From: Sediminibacillus dalangtanensis
GTDB lineage: Bacteria; Bacillota; Bacilli; Bacillales; Amphibacillaceae
DNA length: 64,000 nucleotides
NCBI RefSeq assembly: GCF_017792025.1
Contig: NZ_CP046956.1
Span: 2,046,001 to 2,110,000, forward strand
Direction: 5' to 3'
Part shown: piece by piece, positions 38,250 to 46,826 of the stretch
Numbering within the stretch: position 1 is the stretch's first letter
Layout: each line of letters opens with the position of its first letter
Position numbers and translations under genes: made by a program
Notes under the pieces: model-generated
What the model was told of the DNA's origin: nothing
The model's database searches: none
Seen by the model: only the letters and a program-made list of their open reading frames with translations

Positions 38250-39593
38250 CTAAACTGCATCATCGAATTTTGCTTCTGCCCCTTGTAATTTTTCCACTTT
38301 TTCTTCAGCACCGTTCAACGCATTAATAAAGATTCGGTACGTATCATTTCCCAATACACCTAAAAACTCATGGGTAAGTACTTCTTCACCAGAATCGTTT
38401 TCCATGACAGCTAATCTATTTTCCTGTATCTTCACATTTTGGTTGACCTTATCCTTTGCTTCTTCCGCTGTCAACTTAGGCTCCGGCAGATCGCGTTCCT
38501 GGTGGTTCATGTAATAATCGCGAGACGTAAAGCCCAGTATATCCCCATTGTCCAGCGCCACTTTCACTTGAACAGAGTCAGGGTATATACGTACATCGCC
38601 CTGTGTGTACAAGAAATTGTACACTCCGACATTGTTATATTGACTGCTTTGGAAGAGTTCCATGTCTTCCATCTCAAGGCTTTTTAAATAATCTTCTGCT
38701 TTTTCCATCCCTTCATTGAGACTGATGCCAGGATCCTTGACTTCTCTATTGATGATCAACGATATTGGATGGCCGCCTTTCACCGACATGTCCATATAAC
38801 CATCCCTGCCATCTTTGTGAAAAGAAGCACTATAGGTTGCTACTTCCGCACCATCCCCTGACTTGGTTATCTTTATGTCGGAAGCATCTTTTACTTCAAA
38901 CAGCTTTTGGGCTTTTTTCTGTGCCTGTTTTTCATCAATATTTTCTCCATTTAAGGATTGGTATTCATGTTTCTTGTTCGAAGTCCCGGTCATACTGACA
39001 CCTAGATTTCCCTCTGAATACCCTTCTACGGTTTTTTCCACCGTTTCAAATCCATCGATAATGGTATTGTCTGCTTGTTTATCGTTGGTAGCTAGTGCCA
39101 GCTGCACATCCATCCAGCGCAAGTTATTCTCCAGGACAAGGTGTTGAACTTTCCGCAGTTCGTCTCTTATTTCTCCGGATGTTTCATAGAGGGATTCCAG
39201 ATTATTCACTTCTCCGTCAGTCAGTGGATCCTTTTCCAAGTCTCTTATGGCTGTATTATAACTAAAATCTCCGATATCAGATAGGAATTCTTCTGTTTTG
39301 TTGAATGGCAGCAAAGCCAACGGAAGCTGACCTACATCATTATGCGCTTCGGATGTAAGCCGCCATATATCTGCCAGTTGCGGGGATAAGCGTTCCTTTG
39401 TATTCATAGCAAGTGTTGTTCCGATTTGATCATGCAGCAAGTCCATATGGTAGGACAAATCGTGGAACGACCGCTGGTACGTATTTTCCGCCTGAACGAG
39501 AATAGCGTTTTTCTCCTGATGTTCCTGATAGCCCCAAATCCCTGTCGCTCCCACTGCCACAGCCAGTACAGCGATTAAAATCCATCTCATCAT
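38250..39593 (-). CDS. ypeB: Germination protein YpeB
   Basis: 447 residues: N-terminal membrane anchor (about 3-22), a helical domain, then two or three PepSY-like domains in the C-terminal half (GENIDEKQAQKKAQKL and LTAEEAKDKV segments). YpeB is needed for assembly and stability of the cortex-lytic enzyme SleB in spores. The start at 39593 matches the B. subtilis N-terminus and follows GGTGG by eight bases; the frame to 39662 overlaps sleB. Seventeen bases downstream of sleB. Confidence 0.95.
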   Translation of the reverse strand: MMRWILIAVLAVAVGATGIWGYQEHQEKNAILVQAENTYQRSFHDLSYHMDLLHDQIGTTLAMNTKERLSPQLADIWRLTSEAHNDVGQLPLALLPFNKTEEFLSDIGDFSYNTAIRDLEKDPLTDGEVNNLESLYETSGEIRDELRKVQHLVLENNLRWMDVQLALATNDKQADNTIIDGFETVEKTVEGYSEGNLGVSMTGTSNKKHEYQSLNGENIDEKQAQKKAQKLFEVKDASDIKITKSGDGAEVATYSASFHKDGRDGYMDMSVKGGHPISLIINREVKDPGISLNEGMEKAEDYLKSLEMEDMELFQSSQYNNVGVYNFLYTQGDVRIYPDSVQVKVALDNGDILGFTSRDYYMNHQERDLPEPKLTAEEAKDKVNQNVKIQENRLAVMENDSGEEVLTHEFLGVLGNDTYRIFINALNGAEEKVEKLQGAEAKFDDAV

Positions 39594-39610
39594 TTTCCGC
39601 GCCACCTTTC

Positions 39611-40471
39611 TTACATACAAAATATGTGCTTGCCGATTTGTTTGATTTGCGGCCTTGACCAAATCCAGTCAGATGTAGCTGTATTCGGATTAAAATAGTA
39701 AGTAGCCTCGCCGGTAGGATCCCAGCCATTTATTGCATCAAGCACAGCCTGTTCAGCAGATTCATTCGGCGTCAGCCAAATTTGCCCATCTGCAACAGCC
39801 GTAAAAGCCCTCGGCTCAAATATTACTCCTGATACAGTATTCGGAAATGTAGGGCTTTCAACCCGATTAAGAATGACTGCTGCTACGGCAACTTTTCCTT
39901 CATATGGTTCTCCTCTAGCTTCTCCGTGAACAGCATTGGCCATTAAACGGATGTCGTTTTGCGAAAAGCCTCCCGGTACATTGACAGCTGTCGGCTCAGC
40001 AGATGTACCTCCTCCCTGTTGCTGATTTTCTCCCCCCTGATTTTCTTTATTTCCAGCCTGCTGGTTATCACCATTTTTCACTTGTTGTTCTTTTGGCGTA
40101 CCACCATAATGGGTGAACTTTTTCCCTTTTCTGATTTGCTCCTGAACAAACTCCTTATCATATTCGCTCGCTTTTTCAAGTTTCTGTTTTGTTTTCGATC
40201 CAGCCATGCCGTCAATTTCTAAACCAAACTCATACTGGAAATTACGGAGTGCCCAATACGTACCCCAGCCGAAAACACCATCAATATTCCCATTATAAAA
40301 ACCTAAATATTGTAATCTTGCTTGTAACTCAATGACATCTTCCCCCGAAGCACCATGCTGGATAACTTGCGGGCTGAACGCCTCTACAGGACGAAGTCCA
40401 TCCGCAGCTGGCATTCCAGCCATCAAGAGTACCGCAAAAAACAAGAGAATAACTGTTCTTTTGAACCGCAT
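39611..40471 (-). CDS. sleB: Spore cortex-lytic enzyme SleB
   Basis: Lytic transglycosylase that degrades spore cortex during germination. 286 residues: signal peptide (about 1-32), peptidoglycan-binding domain (40-98, with GFYNGNIDGVFGWGT), a Gln/Gly/Asn-rich linker (about 120-155), and a Hydrolase_2 domain with ANAVHGEARGEPYEGKVAVA containing the catalytic Glu. The ATG at 40471 has GGAGG seven bases upstream. Operon with ypeB. Confidence 0.96.
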   Translation of the reverse strand: MRFKRTVILLFFAVLLMAGMPAADGLRPVEAFSPQVIQHGASGEDVIELQARLQYLGFYNGNIDGVFGWGTYWALRNFQYEFGLEIDGMAGSKTKQKLEKASEYDKEFVQEQIRKGKKFTHYGGTPKEQQVKNGDNQQAGNKENQGGENQQQGGGTSAEPTAVNVPGGFSQNDIRLMANAVHGEARGEPYEGKVAVAAVILNRVESPTFPNTVSGVIFEPRAFTAVADGQIWLTPNESAEQAVLDAINGWDPTGEATYYFNPNTATSDWIWSRPQIKQIGKHIFCM

Positions 40472-40693
40472 ACCATTTCCTCCTAAGAGTATCAAAGTCT
40501 TCGTTGTTGGCTTATTTTTTGAAAGCATGCTATTTTTATACATGGGAAGCAGGATAATAAGAATTGGTTATTCAATTGATGAGTTGGACACCAGCTCATC
40601 AGCATGATGCTATCTTGCATTGGAAGAAAACCAGGCATAATCCCTCCACTCCTTCTATAACAAGATAAACACAGTTAGCGGAGACTCTGATGA

Positions 40694-40928
40694 GGACAAA
40701 AGCGCAAGCGCCTGTTTAAAGGAGTACAGGCTAAAGCCGCCACGTCCTGTGGCAACGCCTGCATGACCCACATCGTTCGGGCCTCCTATAAGCTTAAGAA
40801 CAGCCTCGGCGTGGCGCTTTTTGCCACACAGAGGGTGGGCTTAAGACCTCGAGGGGGTAGGCGCTGGAGCTGGACGTGGCTGTTTCAGCCATAATGATCC
40901 ACAGACAGTCAAATTTATCATTTCCTAT
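40694..40928 (+). repeat. Dispersed repeat family A, copy 5
   Basis: Full-length copy in the 530-base gap between sleB and prsW; TCCTATAAGC replaces TCCGACAAGC. A 12-bp tandem repeat and the prsW terminator follow directly. Confidence 0.9.
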
Positions 40929-40964
40929 ACAGTGAAAAATACAGTGAAAAATACAGTGAAAAAA
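40929..40964 (+). repeat. 12-bp tandem repeat, three units
   Basis: ACAGTGAAAAAT occurs twice and then ACAGTGAAAAAA, running into the prsW terminator stem. The unit resembles the end of other family A copies (ACAGTAAAAAA at 46773). Confidence 0.85.
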
Positions 40965-40995
40965 AGCTACCCATGCCGAAGCATGGATAGCTTTG
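40963..40995 (-). terminator. Terminator of prsW
   Basis: AAAGCTACCCATGC pairs with GCATGGATAGCTTT (one bulge) around CGAA; T run on the minus strand; seven bases past the stop codon. Confidence 0.85.
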
Positions 40996-41001
40996 ATTCG
41001 T

Positions 41002-41688
41002 TTATTGAATTTGTGACTTTTTTTCGGCCAAGACGACAACGTTTTTGTATTCTTGCTGGTTGGCTAATTTGACTTTCCGTAATGCAAACATCCACAACAG
41101 AATCATAAAAGGGGTCATGACATAGATCCAGGAGGGCACTGTTTCTAAGATGAAGTCATAAAAACCATGGAGGCTTAAGGGAATCAACAACGCTGAAAAC
41201 TGAGATCGTTTTACGTTTTTCGTCAAAAATTTCGCTTTCCCAAGATAATAGCCCATAATCACACCGAACAAGGCGTGCGATGATACAGGAAAAATCGCTC
41301 TGCTAAATGCATATTCTACACCATGGGCAAGTAAGTAGAGCAGATTTTCCACTGTCGCAAAGCCTAGGCTGATGGCGACACCATATATAATCCCATCGTA
41401 AAGGGAATCAAAATCTGTATATTTATATACCGTATAAAGAAAGATAAACCATTTAAAGAACTCTTCCATTAGTCCGGTCAGTAAAAAAGATCGAATCAGC
41501 GGCGTCTGGCCGATTCCTTCCTCCATAAAAGCATATTGGATAAACATGATAGGAAACACCAAAAGAGCTCCGTACAAAAAAGTCCGGAACACAGTAGTCA
41601 GAGGCTCTGAATCGAATCGATCTTTTAAATAAAAAAATGACATGAGCGCCAGTGTCGGTGCAATCCCGGCAGAGAGGACAGCAAACAT
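41002..41688 (-). CDS. prsW: Intramembrane protease PrsW
   Basis: 228-residue polytopic protein with about seven to eight helices and the conserved glutamates of the PrsW family in TGLMEEFFKW, plus ATVENLLY and SSHALFGVIMGY. In B. subtilis PrsW makes the first cut in the anti-sigma factor RsiW, releasing SigW. The ATG at 41688 fits the family N-terminus; the frame to 41757 adds a region that overlaps the ansA promoter area. Confidence 0.93.
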   Translation of the reverse strand: MFAVLSAGIAPTLALMSFFYLKDRFDSEPLTTVFRTFLYGALLVFPIMFIQYAFMEEGIGQTPLIRSFLLTGLMEEFFKWFIFLYTVYKYTDFDSLYDGIIYGVAISLGFATVENLLYLLAHGVEYAFSRAIFPVSSHALFGVIMGYYLGKAKFLTKNVKRSQFSALLIPLSLHGFYDFILETVPSWIYVMTPFMILLWMFALRKVKLANQQEYKNVVVLAEKKSQIQ

Positions 41689-41775
41689 ATCGACACCCTC
41701 TTTCAATCTAATATCATTCATCGTATCATGAAGTTGGCACAAATAAAATAGCCCCAATAAAAGTAGGTGAAAAAC

Positions 41776-42744
41776 TTGAAAAAAATTCTAATTATCCATA
41801 CTGGCGGCACCATTTCCATGCAAGAAGATAAACGAAGCGGTACCGTTTCAACATCCAGCGAGCACCCATTATCGAACTCTGCATCTTTGTTTAATCATGA
41901 TGCACATATTGAAGAAGATTTTTTATTCAACTTGCCGTCTCCTCATATTACGCCTGCGCACATGCTCGAACTAGGCAGGCGGATCCATGACAAGCTTGCC
42001 GCCGGAAATTTTGACGGGATCGTGGTAACGCACGGAACCGACACATTGGAAGAAACAGCTTACTTTCTCGATTTATTTTTACAAACCAGAAAACCGGTTG
42101 TCGTCACAGGGGCCATGCGCTCCAGCAATGAAATCGGATCAGATGGATTATATAATTTAATCAGTTCCATCCGGGTTGCCAACTCGGACGAAGCCCAAGA
42201 TAAAGGGGTACTCGTTGTGATGAACGATGAAATCCATACAGCAAAAAATGTCACCAAAACATCGACAAGCAATGTAGCAACATTTCAGAGTCCTCAGTAC
42301 GGGCCGATTGGAATCATTACAAAGCAGGAGATATTATTCCACCAAAAGCTTATCTCCTATGAATCCTATCCCATCCAGCAGTTGACCAAGAATGTCGCGT
42401 TAGTTAAAGCTTACGCCGGGATGGATGGCAGTCTTATTAGCGCCATTCATAGCACAGGGATTTCCGGCATGGTCATCGAAGCGCTCGGCCAAGGCAATGT
42501 GCCAAAAGGAATCATTCCCGCCCTTCAGGAAATACTGGATGACGACATTCCGATCATTCTTGTTTCCCGATGCTATCAGGGGATTGTTCAGGCAACCTAT
42601 GTGTACGATGGAGGAGGAAGACAATTAAGAGATATGGGGATCATTTTCGCAAACGGACTTACCGGACCAAAGGCGCGGATTAAATTGATGGTAGCGTTGG
42701 AATTGACAAACAATTTGACAGAACTGGCCCCGATGTTTGAATGA
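41776..42744 (+). CDS. ansA: L-asparaginase, type I
   Basis: Hydrolyses asparagine to aspartate and ammonia. 322 residues with the catalytic threonine signatures TGGTISM near the N-terminus and HGTDTLEETAYFL near residue 85. The start is taken at TTG 41776, six bases after AGGTG, giving the usual MKKILIIHTGG; a GTG at 41767 lies inside that ribosome site. No signal peptide, so cytoplasmic. Plus strand, divergent from prsW; an aspartase partner is not adjacent. Confidence 0.93.
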   Translation: MKKILIIHTGGTISMQEDKRSGTVSTSSEHPLSNSASLFNHDAHIEEDFLFNLPSPHITPAHMLELGRRIHDKLAAGNFDGIVVTHGTDTLEETAYFLDLFLQTRKPVVVTGAMRSSNEIGSDGLYNLISSIRVANSDEAQDKGVLVVMNDEIHTAKNVTKTSTSNVATFQSPQYGPIGIITKQEILFHQKLISYESYPIQQLTKNVALVKAYAGMDGSLISAIHSTGISGMVIEALGQGNVPKGIIPALQEILDDDIPIILVSRCYQGIVQATYVYDGGGRQLRDMGIIFANGLTGPKARIKLMVALELTNNLTELAPMFE

Positions 42745-42771
42745 TTTACCGAATTGCGAGAATAAAGAAGA

Positions 42772-42864
42772 GCCTGGGACAAAAGCATCGTGATCAAAAT
42801 AAAAACCGAACGATTCCACAATTCGTTCGGTTTTTGCTTTGGTGGCCATGTTTTTATCCCGGCC
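42772..42864 (+). repeat. Family B element, most complete copy, between ansA and ypdA
   Basis: The only copy with both outer arms: GCCTGGGACAAAAGCAT (42772) pairs imperfectly with ATGTTTTTATCCCGGCC (42848). Inside, AAAAACCGAACGA (42801) pairs with TCGTTCGGTTTTT (42823-42835). It serves as the shared terminator of the convergent ansA and ypdA, ending 13 bases before the ypdA stop. Confidence 0.85.
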
Positions 42865-42877
42865 ACTTTCCAAATCG

Positions 42878-43855
42878 TCATGATTTAGCGATTATAGCTT
42901 CGGCAATCAACCCGCCATGGTAACGCCCATTCTCTATAAAAATCTTATTATTGTTATAGCCAGCGGCAATCACGCCAGCAATATAGATATCGGAGACATT
43001 CGTTTCCATCGTCTCTTCATCATATACTGGTTCTCCCGATTCCTTATTTACTTCAATTCCCATTTCCTGAAGAAATTGGTTGTCCGGCTGATAGCCTGTC
43101 ATGGCAAACACATAATCATTATCAATCACCCTTTGCTTACCGTCCACTTGATAATGCACTTCATCTTCGGTAATGCGATCGATTTCTGCATTAAATTCCA
43201 TTTTGACGATTTCTTTTCGGACAAGGGAAGCAAACTCAGGTAAAATCCATGGTTTAATACTTGGTGAATATTCACTGCCCCGATATAACACGGTAATATT
43301 CGCTCCCGCTTTATGTAGCTCCAACGCAGCATCGACAGCTGAGTTTTTTCCACCGATAATGACTACATTTTGACCGAAATAAGGATGCGCCTCCTTAAAA
43401 TAATGCATCACTTTTGGAAGTTCTTCCCCCGGAATCCCCATATATCGTGGCTGATCATAATAGCCTGTTGCTACGACAACGTGTTCTGCATGGTAATTCC
43501 GTTCTTCCCCCTTGGCAGTTCGTGTACGTAGTTGAAAACCCTTTTCCTGTTTAGTCACATTTACTACCCGTTCAAAGCTGTTTATCCGGAGGTGACTCCG
43601 CTCCGCAACGGTGCGATAATAGGCCATCGCCTGGTTCCGCACTGGTTTTTTCTTTTCTGTGATAAACGGGATTTCACCAATTTCCAACCGATCACTGGAA
43701 CTGAAAAACGTCTGATGGGTGGGGTAGTGATAAATGGAATTCACGACATTCCCTTTTTCAATCAGTAACGGTTTCACTCCGCGTTTTTGCAATTCCAAGG
43801 CGGCAGACATACCACACGGTCCCGCCCCAATAATAATTGTATTCTCTTTTTGCAT
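42878..43855 (-). CDS. ypdA: Bacillithiol disulfide reductase YpdA
   Basis: FAD/NADPH-dependent oxidoreductase of 325 residues that reduces oxidised bacillithiol. Seen are the FAD loop IIGAGPCGMSAALEL at about 8-22 with the conserved Cys, the NADPH loop VIIGGKNSAVDAALEL near residue 170, and the C-terminal DIYIAGVIAAGYNNNKIFIENGR. The ATG at 43855 follows GGAG by eight bases. In B. subtilis it also neighbours gudB. Functionally linked to bshA at the other end of the window. Confidence 0.94.
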   Translation of the reverse strand: MQKENTIIIGAGPCGMSAALELQKRGVKPLLIEKGNVVNSIYHYPTHQTFFSSSDRLEIGEIPFITEKKKPVRNQAMAYYRTVAERSHLRINSFERVVNVTKQEKGFQLRTRTAKGEERNYHAEHVVVATGYYDQPRYMGIPGEELPKVMHYFKEAHPYFGQNVVIIGGKNSAVDAALELHKAGANITVLYRGSEYSPSIKPWILPEFASLVRKEIVKMEFNAEIDRITEDEVHYQVDGKQRVIDNDYVFAMTGYQPDNQFLQEMGIEVNKESGEPVYDEETMETNVSDIYIAGVIAAGYNNNKIFIENGRYHGGLIAEAIIAKS

Positions 43856-43940
43856 CTCTTCCACTCCTTTTCGCCAATCCAAAAGACTGCTCAGAAGCAG
43901 CCTTTATCTTCTAACAGGACAGAGGAAGGAAAACAGAAAC

Positions 43941-43971
43941 GGTACTTATCAAACTTACACTGATAAGTACC
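43941..43971 (-). terminator. Hairpin downstream of gudB
   Basis: GGTACTTATCA pairs perfectly with TGATAAGTACC around nine bases; the minus-strand T run (TTTCTGTTTT) is imperfect. Confidence 0.65.
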
Positions 43972-43979
43972 GCCTGCCA

Positions 43980-45263
43980 TTAAATCCACCCTCTGAACCT
44001 TGCTGCTTCAGCCATTTTTCTTACTCCGACCATATATGCAGCCAGACGCATGTCTATTTTTCTGGTTTCAGCTGTGTTATAGACATTATTAAAGCCTTTG
44101 ACCATGACTTTATACAATTTCTCTTCAATTTCTTCTTCCGTCCAGTAATAGCCCTGGTTATTCTGTACCCATTCAAAATAAGAGACAGTGACACCACCAG
44201 CAGAAGCCAATACATCCGGAACCAGTAGAATGCCCCGCTCGGATAAAATCCTTGTAGCTTCCAGTGTGGTTGGTCCGTTGGCTGCTTCTACTATAATAGA
44301 TGCATTAATCTTATCGGCATTTTCCTCGGTTATTTGGTTTTCTACTGCGGCAGGCACTAATATATCGCAATCCAATTCTAATAGTTCTTCGTTGGATATC
44401 GTGTCTTCAAATAGTTTGGTCACTGTTCCGAAACTGTCTCTTCTATCTAGTAAATAATCGATATCCAAGCCGTCTGGATCATGAAGTCCCCCGTATGCAT
44501 CAGATATCCCGACGATTTTGGCTCCTTGATCATTCAAAAACTTCGCCAAAAAGCTTCCTGCATTTCCAAAGCCTTGAATGACCACTTTTGCATCTTTTAC
44601 AGATATGCCTTTTTTCTTGACCGCTTCATCAATACAAATAGTAACGCCTTTGGCTGTGGCGGATTCACGCCCATGTGAACCACCAAGAACTATAGGTTTA
44701 CCTGTAATAAAACCAGGATTATTGAACTCGTCTATCCGACTGTATTCATCCATCATCCATGCCATGATTTGCGGATTTGTAAACACATCTGGCGCCGGTA
44801 TATCCTTTGTCGGGCCGACTATTTGGCTGATCGCCCGCACGTATCCACGGCTAAGCCCTTCCAGCTCCCGGAAAGACATTTCCCGTGGATCACAAACAAT
44901 TCCGCCTTTTCCGCCGCCATAAGGCAGATCTACAATGCCCGCTTTCAGACTCATCCATATCGATAGCGCCTTTACTTCTTTTTCTGTTACATTCGGGTGA
45001 AACCTTACCCCGCCTTTTGTTGGTCCTACTGCATCATTATGCTGCGCTCGGTATCCTGTGAAGATTTTGATGGAATCATCATCCATTCGTACAGGTATCC
45101 GGACAGTCATCATCCTCACCGGTTCTTTTAGTAAATCAAAGACTTCATCTGGATAGCCCAATTTATCGAGTGCTGTTTGTACTACCGTTTGGGTTGATTT
45201 TAATACGTCCAGTTTGTCTTTCTCTTGTTCATTTGGAGAATCTGATGCTTTATCGGCTACCAT
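43980..45263 (-). CDS. gudB: NAD-dependent glutamate dehydrogenase
   Basis: Oxidative deamination of glutamate to 2-oxoglutarate. 427 residues, the GudB/RocG length, with the catalytic region YGGGKGGIVCDP (Lys) and GFGNAGSFLA dinucleotide loop. No tandem duplication like the one that inactivates gudB in strain 168 is seen, so it looks functional. The ATG at 45263 has GGGAGG seven bases upstream. Promoter at 45328-45355. Confidence 0.95.
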   Translation of the reverse strand: MVADKASDSPNEQEKDKLDVLKSTQTVVQTALDKLGYPDEVFDLLKEPVRMMTVRIPVRMDDDSIKIFTGYRAQHNDAVGPTKGGVRFHPNVTEKEVKALSIWMSLKAGIVDLPYGGGKGGIVCDPREMSFRELEGLSRGYVRAISQIVGPTKDIPAPDVFTNPQIMAWMMDEYSRIDEFNNPGFITGKPIVLGGSHGRESATAKGVTICIDEAVKKKGISVKDAKVVIQGFGNAGSFLAKFLNDQGAKIVGISDAYGGLHDPDGLDIDYLLDRRDSFGTVTKLFEDTISNEELLELDCDILVPAAVENQITEENADKINASIIVEAANGPTTLEATRILSERGILLVPDVLASAGGVTVSYFEWVQNNQGYYWTEEEIEEKLYKVMVKGFNNVYNTAETRKIDMRLAAYMVGVRKMAEAARFRGWI

Positions 45264-45327
45264 GAACTTACCTCCCAATCGTATTCAGTTCATCACTTTA
45301 AAGTTTTCGCAATTTCTTTCAGACAAT

Positions 45328-45355
45328 AGTATACACGCTAGATAGCATTATGCAA
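45328..45355 (-). promoter_or_regulatory. Sigma-A promoter of gudB
   Basis: Minus strand: TTGCAT, 16 bases, TATACT preceded by TG; about 65 bases upstream of the ATG. Confidence 0.6.
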
Positions 45356-45387
45356 TACGTTATCGGCATTTGATAAATAAATAATTT

Positions 45388-46320
45388 CTATTGCTTGTTT
45401 TTCAAAGAAAGGGTCACAAACTGCTCGACCATTTGTTCATAAGACCAGCCGACGACTTTTGCTGCATCCGGAAACAAGCTGGTCGGTGTCATCCCGGGTA
45501 ATGTATTCACTTCTAAAACTACGGGTTCACCCGCCTCTGTCACGATAAAATCGACCCTTGAATATACATCACAGCCCAAAAGTTGATGGGCGCGAACAGC
45601 GTACGTTTGCAATTGTCCAGTTAACGAGTCACTAATACGTGCGGGGATGATATGTTCACTACCGCCTGGCTTATATTTAGAATCAAAGTCATAATAATCA
45701 TTCTTGGGAATGATTTCAATAACCGGTAGTGCCTGTTCTTCCCCTTGTGATCCGATCACCGCGACAGTGAATTCTCGTCCAGAGATAAATTCCTCCACCA
45801 GTAACATATCGTCGCTTTGCACTGCATTTTTCACCGCTTCCGGCAACTGTTCACCCTTTTTGACAATCGTCAATCCAAGCGTGGAACCTTCTTGATTCGG
45901 TTTCACTACGTATGGAGGAGTGAATTTTCCCTGTATCAAATCAATGATTTCCTGTTGAGTATGTCTCTTAACAGGTATGGCTATACCCTTGGCAACCGGC
46001 AATTGATTCTTTTCGAAAATTTGCTTTGCCTTTGCCTTATCCATCGCTAATGCAGAAGCCAAGACTCCTGACCCTACATAAGGAATGTCCAGTATATCCA
46101 GCAGCCCTTGTATTTTTCCATCCTCTCCGAATTTTCCATGAAGCCCGATAAAAACCAAGTCAACTCTAAGCTTCAACAATTCGTCGAGACGTTCTGGATG
46201 GAAATCGATGCCTGTCACCTCATGTCCGTTTTCCTTCAAAGCTTGGATGATTCCCTTTCCTGTTGAAAGGGATACTTCCCTCTCACCAGATGTTCCTCCG
46301 TACAGGACCGCTATTTTCAA
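45388..46320 (-). CDS. ddl: D-alanine--D-alanine ligase
   Basis: ATP-grasp ligase that makes the D-Ala-D-Ala dipeptide for peptidoglycan. 310 residues, the short DdlB-like form: KIAVLYGGTSGEREVSL at the N-terminus, the FIGLHGKFGEDG substrate loop, PYVVKPNQEGSTLG, and VLEVNTLPGMTPTSLFP with metal ligands. The TTG at 46320 is favoured (GGGAG eight bases upstream, canonical N-terminus) over ATG 46329. In B. subtilis ddl sits next to murF; here it stands alone between ypbH and gudB. Confidence 0.93.
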   Translation of the reverse strand: MKIAVLYGGTSGEREVSLSTGKGIIQALKENGHEVTGIDFHPERLDELLKLRVDLVFIGLHGKFGEDGKIQGLLDILDIPYVGSGVLASALAMDKAKAKQIFEKNQLPVAKGIAIPVKRHTQQEIIDLIQGKFTPPYVVKPNQEGSTLGLTIVKKGEQLPEAVKNAVQSDDMLLVEEFISGREFTVAVIGSQGEEQALPVIEIIPKNDYYDFDSKYKPGGSEHIIPARISDSLTGQLQTYAVRAHQLLGCDVYSRVDFIVTEAGEPVVLEVNTLPGMTPTSLFPDAAKVVGWSYEQMVEQFVTLSLKNKQ

Positions 46321-46584
46321 TCCATTCACTCCCTAAACCAAAACTCTTTTTCTTTATTTATTTTACTACGTACATATAGTAACATGTTCCCATTCCATCA
46401 TCTACAAAAACGGACAAGAAAAGCGCAATCCGACTTTGTCGACCCAGACGAAGAAAAATCGATGACTAGCGTATTCAGATGAGAAAAGTGCCTCCATATA
46501 TATCCCTTCCTTCTTGAACAATTTCACTTTCTCGCTTTCTCGACTGCTCCCCTTTGCTAAAATAGATACTTTCATATTTAGCCA

Positions 46585-46770
46585 GGACAAAAGCCCAAGC
46601 GCCTGTTTAAAGGAGTACAGGCTAAAGCCGCCACGTCCTGGGGCAACTCCTGCATGACCCACATCGTTTGGGCCTCCGACAAGCTTAAGACCTCGAGGGG
46701 GTAGGCGCTGAGCTGGACGTGGCTGGTTCAGCCAATAATGATCCACAGACAGTTAAATTTATCATTTCCT
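46585..46770 (+). repeat. Dispersed repeat family A, copy 6 (internal deletion)
   Basis: Same element as the other copies but missing 47 bases: the arm between the two CTTAAG hexamers is gone and one CTTAAG remains. Ends AGTTAAATTTATCATTTCCT. The surrounding 506-base gap between ddl and ypbH has nothing else but the ypbH terminator. Confidence 0.9.
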
Positions 46771-46777
46771 GGACAGT

Positions 46778-46816
46778 AAAAAAGGAGCTGGTATATGATC
46801 GACCAACTCCTTTTTT
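46778..46816 (-). terminator. Terminator of ypbH
   Basis: AAAAAAGGAG(C)TGG pairs with CCAACTCCTTTTTT around 11 bases; T runs on both strands; 11 bases past the stop. Confidence 0.88.
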
Positions 46817-46826
46817 CCCAGATATA

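Noticed and set aside
42597..42881. Minus-strand open frames over the ansA end and the ypdA gap
   Set aside because: They cross the terminator hairpin and are antisense to ansA; they exist only because the family B element is palindromic.
46402..46746. Minus-strand open frame of 114 residues
   Set aside because: Most of it is the reverse strand of a family A repeat, with no ribosome site; equivalent frames at 33594-33878 and 40794-41039 also arise from the repeat.
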